The position numbers were made by a program, and so were the translations under genes. The notes under the pieces were generated by a model. The model did not search any database and was not told the DNA's origin. It saw nothing but the letters and a program-made list of their open reading frames with translations. Below, in pieces: positions 8,454 through 16,346 of a stretch of DNA of 35,236 nt. The stretch's first letter is position 1, and the number at the start of each line of letters is the position of its first letter. This DNA is from Bacteroidota bacterium (GTDB lineage Bacteria; Bacteroidota; Bacteroidia; M30B66): contig CANHCM010000004.1 of assembly GCA_947459155.1 (NCBI GenBank), positions 1 through 35,236 on the forward strand, given 5' to 3'.

Positions 8454-9059
8454 ATGCGCTACACGCTTGTATTATCATTTTGCCTGTTTTTCGGCCTTTT
8501 GCAGGCCAACGATGAAAAAGTGCTCCTCGCCTTCAAGCAGAGTTATTCGCTCGAAGCCAAATCGGAATACACCAAAGCCATTGCTGTTTTGAAAGAGGTT
8601 TACGATGAGAACTCATACGAGATAAACCTGCGTTTGGGCTGGCTTTGTTATTCTGCCGGACAGTTTGCCCAAAGCATGAGTTATTACCAGAATGCCATCA
8701 ACCTAAAACCTTATTCGGTTGAGGCCAAGCTGGGTTATGTTTTACCGGCATCGGCCGCCGGAAACTGGGACCAGGTTGTGGTGCAGTACAAGAAAATTCT
8801 CGAGTATGATGCCCAGAACTCTTTGGTGAACTTCAGACTGGGCATGATTTACTATGGCCGAAAAGACTACCAGACCGCCCAAAAATACTTCGAGCGGGTG
8901 GTGAACCTTTACCCTTTCGATTACGACGGCAATGCCATGTTGGCCTGGAGTTATCTGCAAATGGGGAAAATGCGTGAGGCCCGCGTAGTGTTTGGCAAAG
9001 CACTGCTAATTCGTCCCGACGATGCCTCGGTTTTAGAAGGCCTTTCGTTGATCAAGTAA
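8454..9059 (+). CDS. Secreted/periplasmic TPR protein
   Basis: N-terminal signal peptide MRYTLVLSFCLFFGLLQA followed by several TPR-like repeats (FRLGMIYYGRKDYQTAQKYFERVVNLYPFD). The listed ORF from 8181 is over-extended into the upstream gene. Confidence 0.75.
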   Translation: MRYTLVLSFCLFFGLLQANDEKVLLAFKQSYSLEAKSEYTKAIAVLKEVYDENSYEINLRLGWLCYSAGQFAQSMSYYQNAINLKPYSVEAKLGYVLPASAAGNWDQVVVQYKKILEYDAQNSLVNFRLGMIYYGRKDYQTAQKYFERVVNLYPFDYDGNAMLAWSYLQMGKMREARVVFGKALLIRPDDASVLEGLSLIK

Positions 9060-9080
9060 ACATTAATTGGGCGAAATCCC

Positions 9081-9088
9081 TACTTTTG
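9081..9088 (+). promoter_or_regulatory. -7 element TACTTTTG, 4 nt upstream of ATG 9093
   Basis: TACTTTTG-AAAC-ATG. Confidence 0.6.
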
Positions 9089-9092
9089 AAAC

Positions 9093-9614
9093 ATGCGCGT
9101 CTTCAAAAAACTGCTGCTTGTTTTGATGGCATTCGTAGCTACCCTGCTCGTTATCGGATGGTTTTTGCCCGAAACCTCAACGCTGGAGGTGAGCACCGAA
9201 GTAAATCAGGGCCTGGCAGAAACCCGCGCAGAGTTCAGCGATTCCGGTATGTGGACCATGATGAAGCGCTACCGGATTGGCGATTCCAGCATGCGCGATG
9301 GGCAGTTAGGGTTTTTCATTCCCACCACCGATAGTTTGCAGGTTTACCGAGGGCTTCTGGTTACAAAAGTGCCTGCCGAGTTGCGCTCGACCGAAGAGTT
9401 CCGGTTTGATACTTCGGCAAGCGGTTCGAAAATCACCTGGACCTCGAAATCGATACTCACCTACCCTTTGGGAAGATATTGGGGACTGTTTATGCCCGAT
9501 TCGCGCCGAAACACCATGAAAAACCAGCTCGATTCAATGCGCGTATTCATGGAAAGCGCACTCAATGAGCCACCTCAGCCCGTAGATTTTAGCGCAACTA
9601 CCCAACCCGATTAG
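9093..9614 (+). CDS. Membrane-anchored SRPBCC-like protein
   Basis: N-terminal TM segment, then a roughly 145 aa domain resembling the polyketide cyclase/SRPBCC pattern (GMWTMMKRYRIGDSSMRDGQLGFF...TWTSKSILTYPLGRYWGLFM). Family call is moderate. Confidence 0.55.
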   Translation: MRVFKKLLLVLMAFVATLLVIGWFLPETSTLEVSTEVNQGLAETRAEFSDSGMWTMMKRYRIGDSSMRDGQLGFFIPTTDSLQVYRGLLVTKVPAELRSTEEFRFDTSASGSKITWTSKSILTYPLGRYWGLFMPDSRRNTMKNQLDSMRVFMESALNEPPQPVDFSATTQPD

Positions 9615-9654
9615 GTAAAGGCAACAAATTGGGCGAAAGGCTGTTTATGTTTGG

Positions 9655-10326
9655 ATGACCAACTTCGCAACAAAAGGGCTCTCGGTATTTTTAATTTTGC
9701 TCATGCCCGCATGGCTTTCGGCCTGTGGAAGCAAGTCGGCAAAATCTGAACCCTCAACAACCAACGAAAACATGAATATTACTGCAGGTAAAACCGATAC
9801 AGCCATTTTAGGAGCGGGCTGTTTTTGGTGTGTCGAAGCGATTTTCCAGGAACTTAAAGGCGTCTTGAAAGTGGAGTCGGGCTACACCGGCGGAAACATC
9901 TTAAACCCAACTTATAAAGAGGTGTGCACCGGGATGACCGGCCATGCCGAAGTGGCACGCATTATCTACAACCCAGAAGTGTTAAGCTTTGAAGAGGTGT
10001 TAGAGGTATTTTGGCAAACCCACGACCCTACCACACTCAACCGCCAGGGCGCTGATGTGGGAAGTCAATACCGCTCTGCGATATTTTACCTGAATGAGGA
10101 GCAGAAACGACTGGCCGAAGGCTACAAACAAAAACTCGATGTTTCCGGAGCCTTTGAAAAGCCTATCGTAACTGAGATAAGTGCCTTCGACGGGAAATTT
10201 TATGTGGCCGAAGACTACCACCAAAACTATTACAGCGAAAATCCCGATCAGGGTTATTGCCGCATGGTAATTCGTCCAAAGTTGGAGAAATTCCGAAAGG
10301 TATTCATCGAAAAGCTACAGCCCTAA
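9655..10326 (+). CDS. msrA: Peptide-methionine (S)-S-oxide reductase MsrA, predicted lipoprotein
   Basis: GAGCFWCVEAIFQELKGV catalytic motif, GYTGG, GHAEV, YHQNYY. N-terminal lipobox LSAC. Confidence 0.92.
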   Translation: MTNFATKGLSVFLILLMPAWLSACGSKSAKSEPSTTNENMNITAGKTDTAILGAGCFWCVEAIFQELKGVLKVESGYTGGNILNPTYKEVCTGMTGHAEVARIIYNPEVLSFEEVLEVFWQTHDPTTLNRQGADVGSQYRSAIFYLNEEQKRLAEGYKQKLDVSGAFEKPIVTEISAFDGKFYVAEDYHQNYYSENPDQGYCRMVIRPKLEKFRKVFIEKLQP

Positions 10327-10347
10327 GAAGCCGCACACTGTTGCCGA

Positions 10348-10809
10348 TCAAATCAAGTCGCGCATCAGAATAGCATTGTGGAACGATTGCCCCCGTACCT
10401 CTTTTTGATAGTCTTCGATAAGCTCAAAGCCAAGCCTTAATAACAAAGGCTTAAGGAAAATACTGGCATCGGCCCGCAAGTGTGCGTAGGCTTCTTCTGT
10501 AGCATGGTCAACAATGTGCTGAATCAGACGGCTTCCTACACCTTTGCGCTGAAATTCGGGATGCACATAAAGCATTGATAAATCTCCACGCTGATTCATC
10601 GACGCGAAGCCGCACAGTTGCTCTAATTCATAAGCCACAGCCACATACTCACGGCGCATCAATTCTTCCCAAAAACTCAAACCTGCACCAACCGATACCC
10701 ATGCAGCCCGTTGCCCCGGGGTGTATGCACTTCCTGTCCCTTCTACGGCAAGCACGAAAACCGAACGTAGGGCTTGCAATTCGCTTGCTTCTGCTTTCTT
10801 TACAATCAC
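10348..10809 (-). CDS. GNAT family N-acetyltransferase (probable GTG start at 10809; listed ORF begins at TTG 10845)
   Basis: LSMLYVHPEFQRKGVGSRLIQHIVDHA acetyl-CoA binding motif. Confidence 0.8.
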   Translation of the reverse strand: MIVKKAEASELQALRSVFVLAVEGTGSAYTPGQRAAWVSVGAGLSFWEELMRREYVAVAYELEQLCGFASMNQRGDLSMLYVHPEFQRKGVGSRLIQHIVDHATEEAYAHLRADASIFLKPLLLRLGFELIEDYQKEVRGQSFHNAILMRDLI

Positions 10810-10870
10810 GGCCGGCAAGGTATTTCTGCCTACAGGATTGCACAAAACAGAAATCGGGTATTTCTAACTT

Positions 10871-10889
10871 GATGCGACCGGCCCGCATC
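10871..10889. other. Short hairpin GATGCG-N7-CGCATC between the symporter and GNAT genes
   Basis: Perfect 6-bp arms. No U-tract on either strand, so the terminator role is uncertain. Confidence 0.3.
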
Positions 10890-11005
10890 GTTCGTTAGCC
10901 GCTAAAGCGAATCAGTAATTTAAAATTAATGCACTCCAAAGTTTAATATCCAAACAAAAGACTTATTAATCTTCAAACGATTTGAATTTTAGACAAGCCT
11001 ACCCA

Positions 11006-12466
11006 TTAGTGATCTCGATTTCGCAGTAAGAAAAGCCCTAAAAATGTCAAAAGACCGTTAATCAACAGCAGTTCAAATCCAATTTGGTAACCTCCAAAAA
11101 GTGCAGAAGAATAGTAGCTAAGCAAAAAGCTCAACACTGGCGAGCACAAAGCAACAAGAACAACCGGTATTGCTTTGACATGCCACTTTGTAAAAATCCC
11201 AAAGGCAAACAAGCCCAACAACGGCCCGTAGGTGTAACCAGCAGCCGTGAATACGCCATCGATCACAGCCTTGTTGTTAATGGCGTAAAACAGGAGAATA
11301 ACACCCAGCAAAGCCAGCGAAAAACCAGCGTGAATGAAGCCTCTGATGCGGGCTGACTGTTTCTCGCTCAAATTGGACTTACGGTCGTAGCCCAAAATGT
11401 CGATGTAAAAGGATGTGGTGAGCGTTGTTAGCACCGAATCGGCTGAGGAGAACGTAGCCGCCGTAATTCCCAGCAGAAAGAAAACCGCGGCAAAAGTGCC
11501 CAAATGCGAAAAAGTGAGCATCGGCAGGAAACTGTCGGTTGAATCAGGAACGGCAATTCCGCGCTCAGCGGCAAACAGGTACATCAATGCGCCCAACGAA
11601 ACAAAAATCACATTCACCAAAACCACAATCACGCTAAACCACAGAACATTCTTTTGAGCCTCCGGTAGCGTTCGGCAGCTGAGGTTCTTCTGCATCATAT
11701 TTTGGTCTAAGCCCGTCATTACGATAGCCAGAAAAGCTCCTGAAATAAGCTGTTTCCAGAAGTACAGCTTCGACTTCGGGTCCCAGTTAAACACCGAAGA
11801 ATAAGGGCTGTTGGCAATTTGCGAAACCGCCTCAGTAAACGACCAATTCAGTTGCCGGGTGATCGACCAGGCCGTGAGTACAACGCCCAAAATCAAAAAC
11901 AGCGACTGAAACGTGTCGGTCCAGATGAGCGACCGAATGCCTCCACGAAGTGTGTACAGTAAAATGAGCACAATGATGCCGCTCACCGAAACCACAAAGG
12001 GAACACCCAATTGGTCGAAGAGAAAGACCTGTAACACTTTGGCCGAAATAAAGAGGCGAAAGGCCGCTCCAATGGTGCGCGATAAAAGAAAAAACACCGA
12101 ACCGGTCTTCTGCGCAGCCAGTCCGAAACGCCCGCCGAGATAGGTGTAAATCGAGGTCAAATTCAGCCTGTAGTATAAAGGCAACAAAACATAGGCAATC
12201 ACCCAATAACCCAATAAATAGCCCAGCACAATTTGCAGGTAGGCAAACTGCTCAATGCCGACCTTTCCGGGCACTGAAACGAAGGTCACGCCCGACAAAG
12301 AATCGCCAATCATTCCGAAGGCGACGAGGTACCAGGGCGAAGATTTGTTCCCTAAGAAATATCCATCGGCGTTGGCATTGCGACCCTTCCACCAGGAGAT
12401 TCCAAGCAGCACAAAGAAATACAATGCTATGATTAACAGCAGAAAGGGTACACTCAGGTTGGTCAT
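11006..12466 (-). CDS. Sodium:solute symporter family protein (SSS/SLC5)
   Basis: Multi-TM protein: [65 protein letters not shown]. Confidence 0.87.
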   Translation of the reverse strand: MTNLSVPFLLLIIALYFFVLLGISWWKGRNANADGYFLGNKSSPWYLVAFGMIGDSLSGVTFVSVPGKVGIEQFAYLQIVLGYLLGYWVIAYVLLPLYYRLNLTSIYTYLGGRFGLAAQKTGSVFFLLSRTIGAAFRLFISAKVLQVFLFDQLGVPFVVSVSGIIVLILLYTLRGGIRSLIWTDTFQSLFLILGVVLTAWSITRQLNWSFTEAVSQIANSPYSSVFNWDPKSKLYFWKQLISGAFLAIVMTGLDQNMMQKNLSCRTLPEAQKNVLWFSVIVVLVNVIFVSLGALMYLFAAERGIAVPDSTDSFLPMLTFSHLGTFAAVFFLLGITAATFSSADSVLTTLTTSFYIDILGYDRKSNLSEKQSARIRGFIHAGFSLALLGVILLFYAINNKAVIDGVFTAAGYTYGPLLGLFAFGIFTKWHVKAIPVVLVALCSPVLSFLLSYYSSALFGGYQIGFELLLINGLLTFLGLFLLRNRDH

Positions 12467-12470
12467 GTTA

Positions 12471-12478
12471 CAAACTTA
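12471..12478 (-). promoter_or_regulatory. -7 element TAAGTTTG, 4 nt upstream of the symporter ATG
   Basis: Minus strand reads TAAGTTTG-TAAC-ATG; exact match to Bacteroidetes TAnnTTTG. Confidence 0.6.
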
Positions 12479-12611
12479 AAAGGCTAACAACCTACATTTC
12501 CAGCTCAGCTCAAAAGGTTATCAGCCACAAGCTGCGGATAAGTTGCCGGCATTCATTCATCGGAGATCCGAATTATCACTGCCGATTTCAACCAAAGCCA
12601 TGTGGAAGTGT

Positions 12612-12619
12612 TACTTTTG
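12612..12619 (+). promoter_or_regulatory. -7 element TACTTTTG, 5 nt upstream of the recR ATG
   Basis: TACTTTTG-CGCAC-ATG. Confidence 0.6.
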
Positions 12620-12624
12620 CGCAC

Positions 12625-13245
12625 ATGCAGCCCTTACCTTCCAAACTGCTCGAAGAAGCCGTCGATGAGATGGCCTCGCTGCCCGGCGTGGGTAGAAAAA
12701 CGGCGCTCAGACTGGTGCTGCACCTGTTGCGTCGCGAGCCGGAGGCGGTTCGACAGTTTTCCGCTTCGTTCGTAAAACTCAAAGAGGAAATCCAGTATTG
12801 CTCGAGATGCTTCAACCTTTCTGATACCGCCTTGTGCAACATTTGCAGCGATTCCTCGCGCGACGCCTCATTGCTTTGTGTGGTGGAGGACGTTCGAGAC
12901 GTGATGGCCATTGAAAACACCGGTCAATACCGAGGCTACTTCCATGTTTTGGGGGGCATCATTTCTCCCATGCAAGGCATTGGTCCTGCCGACATTGAAA
13001 TAGAAAGTCTGGTGGAACGCGTTTCTGCCGGTCAAATCAATGAAGTCATCTTTGCGCTGAGCGCAACCATGGAAGGCGACACCACCAATTTCTATCTCTA
13101 CAGGCGACTGCGTGATTTTCCTCTCAAAATGAGCACACTCGCACGCGGAGTGGCTGTTGGCGATGAGTTGGAATACGCCGACGAAATCACCCTCGGTCGA
13201 TCCATTTTGCACCGCACGCCCTTCGATTTAAATCCCAGCCGATGA
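12625..13245 (+). CDS. recR: Recombination mediator protein RecR
   Basis: [17 protein letters not shown], CxxC zinc finger [48 protein letters not shown]. Confidence 0.94.
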   Translation: MQPLPSKLLEEAVDEMASLPGVGRKTALRLVLHLLRREPEAVRQFSASFVKLKEEIQYCSRCFNLSDTALCNICSDSSRDASLLCVVEDVRDVMAIENTGQYRGYFHVLGGIISPMQGIGPADIEIESLVERVSAGQINEVIFALSATMEGDTTNFYLYRRLRDFPLKMSTLARGVAVGDELEYADEITLGRSILHRTPFDLNPSR

Positions 13246-14108
13246 GCACCCTCAGCATAAAAAATTACCTCTCGCTCGTAAAATTCAGCCACACCGTTTT
13301 TGCCCTTCCATTTGCAGTAATCGGCTTCTTTTTGGGTATCGAATTCAGCGCCGATTCGCCCGATTGGAGCCTCTTTTTAAAAGTCGTGCTCTGTATGGTG
13401 TTTGCCCGCTCCGCGGCGATGGGCTTTAATCGATACATCGATCGCGAGTTCGACAAACGCAACCCAAGAACAGCCATTCGCGAAATTCCCGCGGGAATCA
13501 TCAGCCCCACAGCGGCCATCAGCTTCGTGATTCTGATGTGCCTGGCCTTTATCTTCACCACCTGGTGGATTAACCCACTTTGCTTCGCACTCTCACCGGT
13601 AGCCCTGGCCGTGGTGTTGGGCTACAGCATCACCAAACGATTTACCTGGCTTTGTCACCTCATCTTAGGTCTCGGGCTGTCCTTGGCCCCCATCGGTGCT
13701 TTTCTGGCAGTTACCGGGAGCTTTAGTCTGATACCTGTACTTTTCTCCTTCGCCGTACTTTTTTGGACAGCCGGCTTCGACATTATCTATGCGCTTCAGG
13801 ATGAGGAATTTGACCGAAGCCAGCAACTTTACAGCATTCCGGTCAGATTGGGAAGGGTCAAATCGCTTCGCCTTTCTGAAGTACTGCATGTGTTCACGGC
13901 CGCCTTTCTGGCACTGGCCGGATTTCTCGCCTCCTTCGGCATGCTTTACTGGATAGGTTTCGCAGTATTTACCGCCTTGCTCATTTACCAACACCGCCTC
14001 GTAAAACCCGACGATCTGAGCAAGGTCAACCTGGCCTTCTTCACAACCAACGGTGTTGCCAGCATTCTCTTTGCGAGCTTCTTCCTGCTTCATCACTTCC
14101 TGTCGTAA
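13242..14108 (+). CDS. UbiA-family prenyltransferase (menaquinone/futalosine-type UbiA-like)
   Basis: [23 protein letters not shown] and [13 protein letters not shown] Asp-rich motifs. ATGA overlap with recR. Confidence 0.85.
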   Translation: MSTLSIKNYLSLVKFSHTVFALPFAVIGFFLGIEFSADSPDWSLFLKVVLCMVFARSAAMGFNRYIDREFDKRNPRTAIREIPAGIISPTAAISFVILMCLAFIFTTWWINPLCFALSPVALAVVLGYSITKRFTWLCHLILGLGLSLAPIGAFLAVTGSFSLIPVLFSFAVLFWTAGFDIIYALQDEEFDRSQQLYSIPVRLGRVKSLRLSEVLHVFTAAFLALAGFLASFGMLYWIGFAVFTALLIYQHRLVKPDDLSKVNLAFFTTNGVASILFASFFLLHHFLS

Positions 14109-14200
14109 AGGCTGAAAACAGGTTAATAATTCCCTTGCGGGGATGAAATTATCTACGCCCTCAATGTGTATCATTGAAATCTAGAACTTTTGCCAATACA

Positions 14201-15145
14201 GTGAAAATCGCGGTTATCGACATAGGCACCAATACATTCAAACTCATGATTGTACGGGTGCAGGAAGACGGTCAGTTTAGTGTTATTTTCAAAGAGAAAA
14301 TTCCCGTAAAACTGGGTGAAGGCGGCATCAACAATGATGTAATTGCTCACACGCCCTTTCAGCGCGGACTCAAAGCCTTGAAAACCCACAAAGCCACGAT
14401 CGACAAGTTCGAAACGGACCAGATTTTTGCCTTTGCCACTTCGGCCATCCGCAGCGCGAACAACGGAAAAGACTTCGTTAGAAAAGTAAAAGCCGAAACG
14501 GGAATTGAAATAGAGATTATTTCGGGCGACCGTGAGGCAGAGCTCATCTATTACGGCGTGCGAAAGGCGCTCGATATCGGCAAAGAAAAATGCCTCATCA
14601 TGGATATTGGCGGAGGAAGCACCGAATTCATCATTGCCGACCGCGACCGGATGTATTGGCGACACAGTTTCGACCTCGGCGCAGCCCGCCTGTTAGAAGA
14701 AATCAATCCTTCCGAGCCCATTACCAAAGCCGAAATCAAAAAGTTAAAAACCTACCTCAACGATAACCTTCAACTGCTTTGGGGGGCCTGCGAAATTTAT
14801 CCGGTTAAAACCCTCATCGGTTCTTCGGGCAGCTTCGACTCTCTGGCCGAGATGATTTACTACCGCTTCCAAACGGAAGAAAACCCTTTGGTGAAGACAG
14901 AATATCACTTCGACATGAAACACTTCGAGTCGATGTACAAATTGCTCATTAACTCCACCATTGAGAAGCGCTTTCGCATGAAGGGCTTAGCTGCCATGCG
15001 TGTGGAGATGATTGTGGTGGCAACAATCATGATTAAATACGTTTTCAAAGCGCTTAATCTGGAAAAAATGTGCCTGTCGACCTACAGCCTCAAGGAAGGC
15101 ATTCTTTACGACTACCTCCAAAACTCATCCGCAAAAGACGCTTAG
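14201..15145 (+). CDS. Ppx/GppA exopolyphosphatase/pppGpp phosphatase family (probable GTG start 14201; ORF open from TTG 14174)
   Basis: KIAVIDIGTNTFKLMI, FATSAIRSANNG, ISGDREAELIYYGV, LIMDIGGGSTEFI. Confidence 0.9.
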   Translation: MKIAVIDIGTNTFKLMIVRVQEDGQFSVIFKEKIPVKLGEGGINNDVIAHTPFQRGLKALKTHKATIDKFETDQIFAFATSAIRSANNGKDFVRKVKAETGIEIEIISGDREAELIYYGVRKALDIGKEKCLIMDIGGGSTEFIIADRDRMYWRHSFDLGAARLLEEINPSEPITKAEIKKLKTYLNDNLQLLWGACEIYPVKTLIGSSGSFDSLAEMIYYRFQTEENPLVKTEYHFDMKHFESMYKLLINSTIEKRFRMKGLAAMRVEMIVVATIMIKYVFKALNLEKMCLSTYSLKEGILYDYLQNSSAKDA

Positions 15146-15164
15146 CATTTCCTAATTTTACCGC

Positions 15165-16337
15165 ATGGCAAAAATCCTGATTGTTGACGACGAACGTGCG
15201 ATACGCAGTACTTTAAAAGAGATTCTGGAGTACGAAAACCACCAGGTCGACGAAGCACTCGATGGAGCGGAAGGCTGGGAAAAAGTGCAAACCGGTGGCT
15301 ACGATATTCTCCTGAGCGACATTAAAATGCCGAGGATGGATGGCACCGAACTCCTGGAAAAGGTTTTGGGAGCCCGCCTCGAATGTCAGGTAATCATGAT
15401 TTCAGGTCACGGCACCATCGAAACTGCGGTGGAATGCATTAAAAAAGGGGCATTCGACTTTATTGCCAAGCCTCTCGACCTCAATCGGCTGATGATCACC
15501 TTGCGCAATGCGCTCGACAAATCCACCCTGATCGAAGAAACCAAAGTGCTTCGGAAAAAGGTGGCCAAAGGCTCTGAAATGGTCGGCGAATCGGCGGCTA
15601 TCGTGAGGGTGAAGGAAATGATCGCCCGCGTGGCTCCAACCGATGCCCGCGTGTTGATTACCGGCCCCAATGGTACCGGAAAGGAACTGGTAGCCCGGCA
15701 ACTACACGAACTAAGCAACCGCGCCGCAGCTCCCCTCATCGAGGTGAACTGTGCAGCCATCCCATCAGAATTGATTGAAAGTGAACTCTTCGGACACGAA
15801 AAAGGCGCTTTCACCTCTGCCGTAAAACAACGGAAAGGTCAGTTCGAACTCGCCCACCAGGGCACGCTGTTCCTCGATGAAATTGGCGATATGAGCCTCT
15901 CTGCACAGGCCAAAGTGCTCCGTGCCTTGCAGGAAAACAAAATCACCAGGGTGGGCGGAGAAAAAGAAATTCCGGTAGACGTGCGCATTCTCGCCGCAAC
16001 CAATAAAAACCTGAAAGACGAGATCGCCAAAGGCAACTTTCGCGAAGACCTTTACCACCGACTCAGCGTGATTATTGTTGAAGTTCCAGCCTTAAACAAT
16101 CGCCTGGAAGATATTCCCCTGCTCGCTCAGCATTTCCTTAAGTTAATCTGCGACGAATACGGAATTCCAGTTAAGTCGATGCACCCCGATGCCATCCAGG
16201 AATTGCAAAAAATCGCCTGGACTGGAAACATCCGCGAGTTCCGGAATGTGGTTGAACGACTGATCATTTTGTGCGACAAGGAAATTACCCCTGAAAATGT
16301 GCGCACTTTTGCCCTGCCGGCTCGTCAAAATCACTAA
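15165..16337 (+). CDS. NtrC-like response regulator: REC + sigma-54-type AAA+ domain, no C-terminal Fis/HTH domain visible
   Basis: REC: ILIVDDERAIRSTL...DILLSDIKMPRMDG. AAA+: GPNGTGKELVARQLH, HEKGAFTSAVKQRKG, LFLDEIGDMSLSAQAKVLRALQ, DVRILAATNKNL. The protein ends soon after the lid (ENVRTFALPARQNH). Confidence 0.88.
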   Translation: MAKILIVDDERAIRSTLKEILEYENHQVDEALDGAEGWEKVQTGGYDILLSDIKMPRMDGTELLEKVLGARLECQVIMISGHGTIETAVECIKKGAFDFIAKPLDLNRLMITLRNALDKSTLIEETKVLRKKVAKGSEMVGESAAIVRVKEMIARVAPTDARVLITGPNGTGKELVARQLHELSNRAAAPLIEVNCAAIPSELIESELFGHEKGAFTSAVKQRKGQFELAHQGTLFLDEIGDMSLSAQAKVLRALQENKITRVGGEKEIPVDVRILAATNKNLKDEIAKGNFREDLYHRLSVIIVEVPALNNRLEDIPLLAQHFLKLICDEYGIPVKSMHPDAIQELQKIAWTGNIREFRNVVERLIILCDKEITPENVRTFALPARQNH

Positions 16338-16346
16338 CTTGTACTA

